Translations under genes and position numbers: made by a program
Assembly (NCBI GenBank): GCA_013398055.1
Contig: VZRS01001745.1
Location: forward strand, 189,581-253,580
Source: Ifrita kowaldi
Lineage: Eukaryota > Chordata > Aves > Passeriformes > Cinclosomatidae
Direction of reading: 5' to 3'
DNA length: 64,000 nucleotides
Shown: in pieces, positions 1 through 12,210 of the stretch
How the letters are laid out: each line of letters starts with the position of its first letter
How positions within the stretch are numbered: position 1 is the stretch's first letter
The notes under the pieces: model-generated
The model's input: only the letters and a program-made list of their open reading frames with translations
Databases searched by the model: none
What the model was told of the DNA's origin: nothing

Positions 1-1758
1 TTCAAATAGTAGCATGAACCTAAGAATTTTTGTGGTAGGGAATCACATTTAAAAGGTGAAGAATTCCCACATTTTGCTAATGGCTGCTGGAATCTTAAAG
101 CATACATGTGTTCCACTTTTTAACAAGTTCAGTTTGTCCTAAGAATGTGTATATTGAATAACTGGGTGCACAAACAGTCTTTAGTGCCTGAACTTGTGCT
201 GATATACCTGTATTATGAGTGAATATTAACCTGTATTAGTTTACTGGATTGTTGATTCAAGGCCTTGCTTGGAACAGAATTAGCAGTGTTGCTTTCTCAG
301 ACGTTTTTGTGCTCTTCTTGAGTGGTTTGGTTTTTTTTCATCTTCAGGCAAGACTTTTGAAACTCTTTACAAGTGTGGCCATTATGAGAATGTTATTTTT
401 TGTTGACAGAAACGGAGTGACAAGCATTTCCTGAACAGAAGCTTTTGTAGTTCTTGTGCAAGTCCTTTTTTTAGTTGGTTTTCTTTGGGTTTTTTTATGT
501 TTCAGGAAAGCAGAACCAATGTAATTCGTTAATTTTGCTGCTGTAGAGATTTGTGATTGTGACAAGAAGTCTCCATTATTATCTGCACTTAAAATGTCTT
601 GTTTATATGAGTTTTTCTGAGGTGGTTTTTTTGCCAGACAAGCTTTGTGTGGTTTTTGAGAATGTACACAGGAAATTAAAATGCTTTAGTGTCTGTCTTT
701 GTAGTCTTGTTACTTAAAGGAAAAATTAAAATAAAACCCCCTGGCAAAAATGCGCTTTGAAGACCAGATAATGCTGATCCTTCAGTTAGTAGAGGAGTTG
801 CTCTCAATCATGGCACACTAGGCCATAGAGTCGAGGAATTTTGCATGGGAATTCTACTGTGATTTAAGTGTGTTGTGCTGTTCTTTGAGTTGAACTAAAT
901 GTTTGCAGGAAATATTACATTACCTGTAGTACAGCCCTGCTTAATGAGGGCAGAATGTTCTAATATTCTGGTAGTTGAGACTTTTTTAACAGGAGGGCAG
1001 ATGCTAATGGAGAGACTGGGAATTCTCAAGAAGTTGTCGTGTGCCAAAGGCAGCTTTGGGAAGCTTCAGTAATGTGTTTTCTGAAAATTAAGTTTTTGTG
1101 TATATTTTGAAACACTGGATTTTTAAAATGTTAATATTCATTCTGAAGCAACGAAGTATTGACATTTGGGTTTGGGATTTTATTCTTTTTGTGGAAGTCT
1201 CGCTAAGTTGTTTTGTTAACCTTTTATTCTGGCTTAATGCAGTAATATGTTGGTCTTAATTTCTAACATAGTGCCATCTTGCATTTGTGAAATTATTGTC
1301 CTTCTGCATGTGTCATGTTATTGCAGGTGGCCACTGACTTCCATTAAAATACAATTTTAATGAGGTTACAAATGGTAAATCCAACAATGAGTGATGTGAC
1401 ATTGTGGTATAACTCACTTTAGGAGAAATGTGAATGCATTTTAAAGGCTTCAAAACTACTTACGTTTAAATGTTTATTGTTAAATTTTCACTTGTAAAGC
1501 TATGTTGAGCTAGAGGCAGACCATATCAAGGGAGATTTTGAGACTAGCTTTTCCTGCTAGAAATTGGATTTGAAACAAAATTCAGGATGTCTGTCTTCAG
1601 TTAAAGCGTCCATTTGAACACAATCACTACGGCTTCGTGTAAATCCTTGATACTGAGGTGTAGATGTGTTGTGTTTCAAGGGTCACTTTTGGGTAGAAAT
1701 AGTAACTTTGTTTTGTAAATAAATCTACTTTGCTTTCTCATTGTCTCTGGTTCTTTAG
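1..1758 (+). other. FAM117B intron (3' part)
   Basis: AT-rich sequence with T-runs. No exon-like reading frame with splice sites was seen. It ends at the acceptor of the exon at 1759. Confidence 0.8.
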
Positions 1759-1902
1759 GCTCCGATCCCAAAGAGTGCTCTCGTTCCTGTGATACCTATT
1801 ACCAAATCAACGGGATCACGGTTCCGAAACAGTGTAGAAGGACTGAATCAGGAGATTGAGATAATAATTAAAGAGACAGGAGACAAGGAGGAACAACTTG
1901 TT
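1759..1902 (+). CDS. FAM117B: FAM117B coding exon (fourth from last)
   Basis: The acceptor is ttctttag and the donor is GTT|GTATGT. It holds 48 whole codons, starting APIPKSALVPVIPITKSTG and containing FRNSVEGLNQEIEIIIKETG. The exon is phase 0 at both ends. Confidence 0.9.
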
Positions 1903-4900
1903 GTATGTATCTGCCACCATGATTGCTCTATATAATTATTTTGGTTTTGCTTTGAGATTAAGTGATAAACTTTATTTTGCACCGTTTTTGAATTAAATTT
2001 GTCTGGCATTAGTTTTATTTATATTTGCATTTATTATTTTCTTTAATAAGGTTAGTTGAAAAGTCTCTTGCAAAGCAAAAGGAAGGAAAGAATTAAAGCC
2101 TGAATCTGAACCTTTTCTTCTAAATAAAAAATGTCAGTAAAACGGGAAAAAGCAAAAGGCCTGTTTTGAGAGTTTTTGTTGTAACTCTTTTTTGCCCATG
2201 CTGAGCTGTCCCCATCCTAGGTGAACCATAATTTGCCCATTTGTAGTGTTCATTTTATTTTAATGGTTTTAGAGGTGAATTTAGTAATAAGGTATCAAAA
2301 ATACAAACTGCCAAGATGAGTAAGGAACCAGAATGTCTTTGATATGCAGAGAAGCTGAGAGAGATGGGTGTGTTCAGCCTTGAGGAGAGACAGCTCCGGG
2401 GGATCTTATCAATGTGTATAAATATCTCATGTGCAGAAATGGAGGGAGCTGGTCTCTTCTCACTAGTGCCCAGTGATGGGGCAAGGGGCAGTGGGCATAA
2501 ATTTAAAAATGTTAATTTTTTGGAGGTTTTTTTGATGTGTGAGAGTGTGCAAAACCAGAGCAAGTTGTCCAGAGAAGTTGTGGAATCATTGTCTGTGGAG
2601 ATATTAAAAACTTGACTGGACAGAGTCCTGGACACACTGTTCTACCTGACTCTGCTTGAGCAGAGATGTTGAACTTGATAATCTCAAGAGGTTCCTTCCA
2701 GCCTCAGCAATTCTGTGATGATGTGAAATCTTAAAAACTGTTGTCCTTAGTTTCTAAAACTGACATTTTATTTTCTTCTGGGGTTGCGTGTAATGAGTAA
2801 AATTTTCTACCTCAAATAGTTTTATGAAACCTGAAAAGATCCTCACCATTACTGGATTTAAAGAAACTGCTCTCCAGACAAGAGCAGCTGTCTGATACCT
2901 TTAATTTTTAACAGCCTCAAGATATTCCAGACGGGCACCGTGCCCCGCCTCCGCTGGTGCAGCGCAGCAGCAGCACTCGCAGCATTGATACCCAAACACC
3001 CGGTGGAGCAGACAAGGGCAGTAACAACAGCAGCCGCTCCCAGTCAGTGTCTCCAACCTCATTTCTTACCATCTGTAATGAAGGCAGCGAAGAAAGTCCA
3101 TGTTCTGCTGATGATCTGCTTGGTGATTCCAGAGATAAAGGTACTGTGTTGCTTTAGAAGTTGAACAATGCTGAACTTGCATGATGTTCATAACCACATA
3201 GGAGAAAGAGAGGGTTTGTTCCCTGCATCCAGGGAGAAACAGTAGAATGTGGGGTTTTTGTAAGTGATGTGTTTTTTCCCGAATTGCTCCAAGTACTGTG
3301 TGTGCACATATTAATTAAAGCTGGATAGATGTGACTGAGGAATGTGCTTCCCAAAAAGCTTTTGTTTTTAAATAATAGATTCTTAAAGTATTTTAAGCAG
3401 GTTGAGGAAGCAAGAATCTAGTGTCAGGTGAAACAGCACAGTAATCCTGTTGCTTGTGTTGGGTATCTTTTATGATCTTCAACAAAATGGGCAACTTTAC
3501 AGCATTTCGTACACACACCCATAAAAGTTTAAGTTTATAGTTTATTTAGTTATTCTTTTCTTATCTGAAATATTTTGAGACACCCTAAGAGAATTTTATA
3601 ATTCAACATAAAGCTGTTCTGTTTTTTTAAGGAATATGGCTTCTGCCCATTTTCTTTGGGTGGGTGGTGACAGCATAGAACCATAGATTTAGGTTTGCAG
3701 TTACAAATTGAACATGTCCAGGAATGATGAGAGATTGCAGAAGAGCCTGAAAATGTTATGAGGAAGAAATAGAAAGAAATAAAGGAATTGAGATAAGAGA
3801 GCTTATTTGCAAATGAAGGCTGGAAAGCAAATGAAAATGTTTTTTAATTTTGTAACATTGGTGTAATGAAGTGAATTTAAATTCAGGGAGCATTTAAAGG
3901 TAGCTCTTGTGTTTTTTTTATAGTGTGACACATTTAAGTAATGAGAAACTCTGTTCCTGCAGAAAATGGGAATAATTCTCCCTTGCCAAAATACGCTACC
4001 TCGCCAAAACCCAACAACAGCTACATGTTCAAGCGTGAACCTCCTGAGGGCTGTGAAAAGGTGAAAGTCTTTGAGGAAAACTTGTAAGTTGATCTTTGCT
4101 GCATAAGAAATAACATCTAACAATCAGATTAATCACTGGTTTATTGATTTTGTGTCAGATAGAAGTTATTAGTCCAGTTGCTAAAGCCATGCTAACAGTC
4201 TGATCTCTGTTTTTTGGTATGGCTATATACTGGCATATGTGTATGTATTTTACTGCTGGAATTTTGTGTTAAAATCGAGAGATGTTTTTTAAAAACCAGC
4301 ATAATTTGAGAGGACTGTCTCTTACCTGGCAGATAGTGGGAGAAGAGCTCAAATAATCAGACAGGGAGAGATCTATCAAATAACAGCCTGTAGTACAGCT
4401 GCATCAGCTAATGTATGTCACAGCTTGACAGGCACATCCAGTAATCTAGACTCTGAAGACCATATTCTTTTCAGCTAAATCATTGTAGTTATGATACTTC
4501 TAGTGACAGAGGAGTGATTTGACCCTGAGTATTTGATGCTTTGATTATTCTGAAAAAGCCAACTTTTGTCATTTGGGAATATTCTGGGAGGTTATGTTTT
4601 TTTATTATTATCAGGAGTTTTTATGCCCTTATGTCACTTGTATGCAAGAATCTTAAACTATGGTTAAAAATTCCATCTTGTCACACAAGGAGTGTAGGTT
4701 GGTTACAATTCTCTTATGCCTATATTATCTCAAGAATGCCATCTAGTATAAATGTTAGTTAAAAAAAAATTACCTTGGTTGACCTGTGCAAATGGATTTT
4801 GAGAGGTTGCTACAGCCTGTTCCATGGCAATGTGGGAAGGGTTACAGTAACTTAAGTTACCTGTCTGTTTTAGCGTGTGTACACTATGTTGCCAACAGAT

Positions 4901-6610
4901 TAGATAGTATTCACTTGCTACAGGAACACATTCTATTGCAGTTTGACTTGCATTTGCATTTCTGTTCAGAAGTCCTTGGTGTATAACTGTAGGGCTGTTC
5001 TGCTGTAGAGTGAAACGGGCTTCTACAGAAGCTTTTACCTAGCTATGGCAGTTCTCAGACACTGCAGTCTCGTGAAAAAATCTTTTCACATCTGTTACTT
5101 GAATTCCACGTGTATGTGGAATACGTGAGTGTAACTATTTAAAGCTCAACCTTTGTTTATCATAGTTTCTATTTGAAAATCCTATACAGGATTTTCATTT
5201 GGGAAGAAAATTTACAAGTGGGGTTGAATTTTCTGGACATTTGGGAGAATCAGCTAGCATGGAAATGTACCCTATTTCATGACCAGAATTACTTTTCAGA
5301 ATAGAGTATCTCTACAAGAGTATACTAGAAGATTGGCTTGCTAGGCTTAGTAAAACAAAGACATGCACATGGCTGTCTTTTACAAACACAAGAAAGAAGG
5401 GGGAGGTTATAGGCTAAAGGACAATGCTGGCAGCAACAAAAAGTGAATAAAAAATTCTGATGGCCATTTTCAAGCAGTAAAGAGAGACTTTAAAGCAGAT
5501 TTCTATAGTTCTGTCTAAAAGTAGAATTTGGCTACTGTAAGTAGATTTGCATTGCAGCGTTAGAAGTGAACACAGAAGGCATTCCTAAGCTATCCATGAT
5601 TTCCATTCCAGCTCTGTTTTTCTTAAAGCATGTCTTAGGCTGAGTTCTATGCTGAAATGGCAGAAGTGCAAGTCAGGATCTAAATACACGTTCCACACTT
5701 CCTTCCCAGGTTATAGGTACTTGGTCATGAAAACTACATTTTACTCTCTGCATTGAGGTTTCAGTAAGATGTGTTCATCTTCTGCAGAGAGTGAACATGC
5801 AAAGAAGGCAAAAGTATAGAAAAGGGGATGCCCCAATTATCATGAACCCCTTAGAGATATGCAATATTAGGATCATTGGTAGGCCAGCTTTCTTTCACAG
5901 GGCTTGCTGTATAAATAGTGTCTGTGTGTGGGGCAGAACTGGTTGGGTTGTGAAAGTTTCTGGAGAACATGATTGAAAATACTTTCTCGTATATTGAATG
6001 TGCTAGTTCATGGACAGGGTTTGTGATCAAGCATGAAGTTGGTTGGGTTCCTTAGGTTTGGAAACAGCCTGCCCTAAGAACATGCTGTTGCCCTGCAGCA
6101 CATGTAAACAGGAAGTTTAAACCATCTTGTCATTTGCTGTGTGCTGTGAGTGTCATTAAGGCAGTACTGAGTAGCTGAAATACTTCAAATTGAAACCTCG
6201 ACTTGTTTCTGATGATGTGTTCAGCAATACATCTCTGCCATTGGCAGAATTGGATTGTTCCATAAAACCATTGTGTGTATTTTATTTCTAGGCCAAAGCC
6301 ATTGCATGAAATTCCAGCCTTCTATTGCCCTGACAAGAACAAAGTGAATTTCATTCCGAAAAGTGGCTCTGCTTTCTGTCTTGTCAGCATCCTCAAGCCA
6401 CTTCTTCCCACACAGGATCTCACACTTAAGGGCACTACACACAGCCTGACTGTCTCCTCCAGCATGACGCCTGGTTTGTTGCAGCCCATTTCTATGGCCT
6501 CCTTGACTACAAACACAGATCAAGACAGGATCTCTCGTGGAACAAGTACAGTAATACCACAGACCTCTCTGCTCCAGCAGTCAGGATGTATTGAGGAAGC
6601 TGAAGAATAA
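1759..6610 (+). CDS. FAM117B: FAM117B, C-terminal part (last four coding exons)
   Basis: Four exons (1759-1902, 2915-3140, 3963-4083, 6292-6610) join in phase to give 269 codons ending at a TAA at 6608-6610. All inner boundaries use AG/GT sites. The product has the family's Ser/Asn-rich middle (SSSTRSIDTQTPGGAD, then SRSQSVSPTSF), the ENGNNSPLPKYATSPKP block, and the conserved end KPLHEIPAFYCPDKNK, SGSAFCLVSILKPLLP and a final acidic IEEAEE. Human FAM117B has about 589 residues, so roughly the N-terminal half is encoded upstream of the window. The biochemical role is not settled; the Ser/Pro-rich sequence suggests a phosphorylated, largely disordered protein. The paralogue FAM117A is a less likely identity because the neighbours (ICA1L relic, WDR12, CARF) are those of FAM117B. 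Confidence 0.93.
2330..2723 (+). repeat. CR1 LINE 3' fragment in a FAM117B intron
   Basis: The order of motifs is that of an avian CR1 3' end read on the plus strand: gttcagccttgaggagag, then a caaggggcagtgggcataaa-like block, gttgtccagagaagttgtgg, and finally aggttccttccagcctcag with attctgtgatgatgtg. The copy is truncated and diverged, and has no usable reading frame. Confidence 0.85.
2915..3140 (+). CDS. FAM117B: FAM117B coding exon (third from last)
   Basis: The acceptor is tttttaacag and the donor AAAG|GTACTG. The exon is 226 bp and ends in phase 1. It encodes PQDIPDGHRAPPPLVQRSS through SPCSADDLLGDSRDK, a Ser-rich stretch strongly conserved in the family. Confidence 0.92.
3963..4083 (+). 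CDS. FAM117B: FAM117B coding exon (second from last)
   Basis: The acceptor is ttcctgcag and the donor AACTT|GTAAGT. It is 121 bp and encodes ENGNNSPLPKYATSPKPNN through REPPEGCEKVKVFEEN. The split Leu codon TT|G is completed in the next exon. Confidence 0.92.
4084..6291 (+). other. FAM117B last intron
   Basis: A 2.2-kb intron between GTAAGT and ttatttctag. I see no additional exon, RNA gene or recognisable interspersed repeat in it. Confidence 0.75.
6292..6610 (+). CDS. FAM117B: FAM117B terminal coding exon with stop
   Basis: The acceptor is ttatttctag, and the exon opens G CCA AAG. The 106 triplets from KPLHEIPAFYC end at TAA 6608-6610. The reading frame is fixed by the split Leu codon. 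The conserved end SGSAFCLVSILKPLLP and the acidic C-terminus are intact. Confidence 0.93.
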
Positions 6611-9600
6611 TTTAGATTGTCTTGATGTGTTTCTGGGCAACTACTGGGAAAAAAATGGAACCAGTTGACCGGACCTTTCTGATCACACACGCGCATTGTT
6701 TTATCAATTTATGGCACTGCCATAATTGAACTGTTTGTATAATTGACAGTTTGGTAGCACATTGAGAAGTTCAGGAGGATGCAGCAGCTGATAATGCTGT
6801 TGCACTGTCTGCTTTTGAAGACTCTGATTCTGTTTCTCTCCTGCTTTTTTTTAACACTGGTGAAAACAAAGACTATCATAATCTTTTGCCGTTTAAAGGA
6901 CCAGTTGTTGTGATGGTGTGTGTCCTCTGACTTTTTTCTCCCCATTAAAACAAGTCTCAAGACCAGCCAGCTGATCCCATTTACCATTGTAATCTGCGGA
7001 GGGAGGGGCAATCAGATGGTTTTGGAAGATGTCTTTTGTATGAAAATGTGTATTTTGTAACAAAATTTTGCCTTTTCTGGTTTGTAGCAGATGGTGTTTC
7101 CTGGTGATGATCCCTCTACCTTTTTTTTTTTTTTCCTTTGGTGGGGAAGGTTCTTTTATACTTGGCTGGCTTACAGCTGAGGGGACCAAAGGATTGCTGA
7201 ACTATTGCAGCAGTCTCAAATTATGTGACCTTGCTGAACAGCCTCAGACCTAAACAAAGCAAGACAAGTTAATATGTTTGAAACTTTTAAAACAGAAAAG
7301 TATGCAAAAACAGTGTTAGTATATAGTGTACATTTTTTTTTATACTGAAAATTTGTGCTTCTGGTAAGTCACATTCTTAAAACTCCTTCCTTCACAGAAT
7401 TCCTACTAGTGTTGGTTTATTGGCTGGAAAATTGCATTTTAAAGCACTTGCCCTGGTATTGTTCTATTTGTCCATAGAATTTTTGTGCAGATGTGGGGAA
7501 AAAACATATTATCCTCTTCCTCGGTATTCTTTCTTCCAGAAAATGCTTGGCCCTTACAGGCTTGCTTAGCTCCTTATGAGTCAGCCTGAATCATTAATCA
7601 CTCTTGGTACAAATTTGCTCTGACATGACTCATCACTGTATTATAGACCCTGGCCACATAATACTGAAATACCTGTGCATGGTTTCCTCCCTTTGTCATA
7701 GTAGTGTTTGTGTGTCCGTTGAAGGTGATGGTTTGTCAGGCATGATATCTGTTATGCAGAAGTTTACAGCAGCAAATATGTTCTCCCTTTTTGACTAACA
7801 GCTTAGGCTGGCATGTAAAACAGGATTTTTTTGATACTTGGTTTGTCCTGATAATGTGGCAGTTAATGGTTGCTTTGAAATTACAATAAAAGGCAAAAAT
7901 GGGGGGGGAAGGCAACTGCAAACAGAAACTGTTCAGGAACTTCACTGAGGTTTCTCATGTGTTCCTGGAGTGCATTACTTGGCTTTGAGTTAATACAATT
8001 ATAGATATGCAGAAAACTGCAATGACCTGAATACTGGTGTCATATCCACTTACAAAACAAGTTGATCTTGTACCTCTTTAACAGAGTTAGATTCAGTAAT
8101 TTCAAAGTAAGTGTCGTTGTGGGCAGTCTCTGGGTCTGAATAATGGTCTGTTACACACAAGCAGTTCTCACTGGCTTGCACATACACAACTTCCATCTAC
8201 ATAGCTTCCATGGATCAGTTGTATTCTCAGGTCTCCTCATAATGGCAACTATTTAAAGATGATACTGCAAATGTAACAGTCTTGTTTGGTGCTTAATATG
8301 CTGAATTTGCTTGCAGACATTTGGTTTGAGGGAAAAAATCCTGCATATATGTGCAGATAATAATCATAATTTTGATGCATATTTGCTGTTCCTTTAAATC
8401 CTGTGTTAGTAACTATGATTGCAGTGTACTTTATTCAGCAAGTAAGTGTAATAGAATACTAGAATGTGCAAGTTCTCTCTTTATAGTATTTTTAAAACAT
8501 TATGAAAAAAAATCAGTAAATGAAAATTGTACCAGGAAGTATGAAAGTATTACTCCTGTTAAATTAGCAAACTAGCACAATTTGATTTACTATCTTTCTT
8601 CCCATGAAAATGAACAGGATTGTTTTGAAGTAACAGTTTTGATTTGCACTGACGTTGTCAGTCACCTGAAGTTGTTGAGGAACAGAGTTTTAAAATAAGC
8701 AGCTTTGTGCATCAAACTTGTGTAATTCTGCCAGTTGATAGTTCTTTTCTAGGCATTGTGGATGTTAATTCGTTTCTTCTGAAACACTACAGTGCAATTT
8801 GAAGCCTAAAATTTACTGCTTTTGATAGTTTTGTTTAAACCTGGTGTGACTGAATCCAGATCATATTCAGGTGAAGGAAGTGCTTTTAAGTCTGTAAGTC
8901 TGTTTTCTACTGTTTTTACAGTAGCATGTAAAGAACTTCTTCATTGTTGCCAAACTGCCTAGTGCTTTATTAGGAGATCTTAACTGAATGGTTAAGAACT
9001 GAAGGGCTAAAGTTAACAAATAGCCTTTATTACAGCCTTGACACTTAACTAACTTCACCAAAATGCATTCTGATGTTTGTTTTCATCACAGTGTGACTCT
9101 CCCAAATAGCAGTGGGCTTTCTTACAGTAGGACTTTGTTTTGCACCTGTTGTTGTAGTACTTTGAGTATCTCTCTGGTAGTTTACCTTGTATGTTATTGG
9201 ACAATGTACTGTACAAATTAGTGAGCTGCTCTGATAAAAACCAAATGTAAATGTGTGAAATTTTTGCTTTTTATAAAAAAACTGCATTCAGGACAACATT
9301 CAGTCTTTTTTATATGCAGGACAACTCTACTATTGCTGTGGCAGCTCAACTTTATTATGAATCCATACTAAAGAGTCAGAATTAAGAAAATGTGACCGCT
9401 CTTGTTCTGAGACCAGCTTTGATGTGTGCAGACAAAAATTAGCCTTAATTTTTTTATGTGCTGTCTTGTGCCATAGCATAGCTGTAAGCTGAACTATTTA
9501 AATCGATTTGCAAATAGCTTTGAGAGTGCATGGAGCTTTTTAAAAATTCTGTTATGTATAGAGTGTGATGTTCATTCTTTTGGGGAGCTGACCTGTGCAT

Positions 9601-12210
9601 TACACAAGCACAGTTTTACTGAAAGAGTTCAAATTCTTTTGACTTACTTAAAATCCTAACTATGCATAGACCAAGTCAGTTCCTTGATTGCCTACTTTGT
9701 AGCTTAAGATAAAGGTCTATTTTTATGCACAACTCGACACACTTGACATTCTTGTTTTCTTGCTATTTTACACTTCTAGCCACACTTAAAGGCTGGTGGT
9801 TGTGTTCAATAACACTGTCCATTGATTTTGAGATATAATAAATGATGTTACTCCAGTTGTAAATTCTACTTAAATCACAAGGAAGGAGTTTATTGCAATG
9901 AAGTCCATGGTGACTGCTGTGATTATTGGAATTATTTTTTCAAAAACTCAAGGCAGAAGGGTAGAGGGCTCCTTTGGTAAAGTTTGACCTGCATCAGCTG
10001 TTCTTTCCTTGCTTGGTGCCATAATCCTGTAGCATTTAAGTACTTGGAAAAGTAACAGATGTGCTTAAGTACATATATCTTGGAAAGAAATTCTTGGTTT
10101 CAGGTATGTATCCCAAGTGAGGAAAAAAGGAAGTGAGAATTAAATATTGCTTTCTGTGGAGGTAAATGATTGCTGTGTTTGACTTATGTAAAGCAATAGC
10201 AGCTCTTATAAAGTATGTTTAGTCTCAGGGCTATTTTTTGATTTGTTCTAAAATACAATTTCCTGGAATTCAGAGTCTGAGACTGTTGAAAAACACTGAA
10301 GCTGAGCTTTTTGGGAAGAAGGAAACAAAGTCATATCCATTAACATTTCCTCTGCCTCAGGCCTAACTTCTTGTTGTTTATTGAGTTTAAGAGAATTCAG
10401 TGGTACCACAGTAATTCCTTGCTGAAGTATTATCTGTTCTCTCTCCCTGCCATCTCTGAAGTGCTGACTGATGTCTTCACAGAAACTCAGTGCCAGTGTT
10501 GTCCATATTTCCTTGCTAAATGTTTCCTTGCTGAGTACTTGACAGCTTCTTTATCAAGCTGAGAGGGCAAAGGAGGATGCAAAGGAAGTCACCAGAGACT
10601 TGCAGTTACAGAGATCATTGCTGCAGGGTGACTTCTTGGGTATCTTGATTTCCACTTGACTCATTGTGTACATGCATGCATACAGTCTGCATAGGTCTGC
10701 TGCTTTTATCTGTATGGCTGGAGGCAGGGCTGGTATTTTTTGATTCCCTTTTATTATTTTTTTTCCTGTATACAAACTTGCAGAGCTGTTCTCTTCCAGA
10801 ACTGATGCACACTTAGACGTATCTCCAAAGCAAAGCTTGTGTGTTGTTCTTACTTGTCCTCATGAGATTAATATAACCTACAAAAAGGAAATAAAAGCAC
10901 CCAAACACTTGAGGATATCAGGACTGTGCTTTCTCCATATAATTCCATAGTTTGTGTGTGCCCTTCATCAGATGACTTAGACCTGAGCCAGGTTGATATA
11001 TGTTAAACCAAAAAGATTTGCTCTTTGGAAAGGCAATAGAAGGTATGCCCTTCATAACCTAGGGAGGTGAAAAGCACTGAGGAACAATTGGTTTTACTGT
11101 GATCAAAGAGTTCTTATAAAATTGTTTTTCTGAATATGGGTATACAGGAAAACAAAGTGACCAATCACTGCAAGATGTACCTGTGTATTTTCTTGATGTG
11201 AGTTTGTGAGCATTCAGCAACTCAGAAAATCAGTTCTGCTCTTAGAGTTCTGTTTATCAAAGAATGACTTAAATGCATTGTTTGGAAACTGTTACTTTGC
11301 ATGTCAAGTGGGGAGAGAATTTTAACTATTCCCAAGTGTTCTGTGAAATTCCAGTCCTGTACCCCAGTTGAACCAGTCTCTTTCTGAATGTTCCAAACGT
11401 AAATGGAGTCCTGTTACTGCTTGCTTGGTTTCACTGCATGTCATCAGTAAATACTTAGGGTATGGTCTTTGTTTAAGAGTCCTCCATTGGGATTTGTATT
11501 TGACTACAGAGACTTCTATAATGTTGACAGGTCTGTCTGAATAGCAGAAGAGGACTTGGCCTGATAACACTGCAAGTTAACATTTCTTACACAAACTTCT
11601 TTTGAAACAACTCTCTTTGGAAAATTTGCTAAGCTAAACAAAGAAAACAAACCCCTTCTGAACACAACATCCATCCCAATTGTCAATGTACTGATAGTTA
11701 AGAACATAGCTTGGCTTCATTCTAAATTATTTTGTTTATTGAAATGTGCAATTTTTGAGGGTAGCAGTCAAAGGATGTTCAAAACTGCCATTAGATTTGC
11801 CTTTGTATGAAATTGGCTGATATGTTTTCCTATGTTACACTGTGATAACTTGTGGAGATGTTCTTGCTTATGTTGTACTGATAGGTTACTTGTTGCATGT
11901 AAAGCGATTTTTGTAAGCAAGAGGAATTCCAGGGATGTTCTACAAAAAAGGGCCTATTCTGAGGTGATGTACACTGTTGTAAAACTGGAGCAGCTCAACT
12001 AATTTCAATGGAATTCTTGATTTACACTAGTCTTTTTGCTATGTGTAGTTATGCCAGTACAATTTTGCACAATGTTATTTGAATATTGCGTTCTGACTTG
12101 TGAACTGTTTCTATGGAAAACAGTGAAAATTTTACAAACTGCAATAGCGGAATGTTTTTGGCCTTTTTTTTTTGTTTTTGCCTAAAATAAAAAGTTGTCA
12201 CTTTGAGCTA
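6611..12210 (+). other. FAM117B: FAM117B 3' untranslated region
   Basis: After the TAA no further exon or long reading frame occurs until an AATAAA at 12,186. The resulting 3' UTR of about 5.6 kb agrees with the long 3' UTR of the human mRNA as I recall it. It contains several T-runs, and a possible proximal polyadenylation hexamer near 7,887 (caataaaagg). The exact cleavage site is inferred, not seen. Confidence 0.65.
12186..12191 (+). promoter_or_regulatory. FAM117B: Probable distal polyadenylation signal of FAM117B
   Basis: Canonical AATAAA in the context cctaaaataaaaagttg, followed by a GT-containing stretch. It is the best candidate for the main mRNA 3' end given the expected UTR length. 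An earlier hexamer near 7,887 could give a short isoform. Confidence 0.6.
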
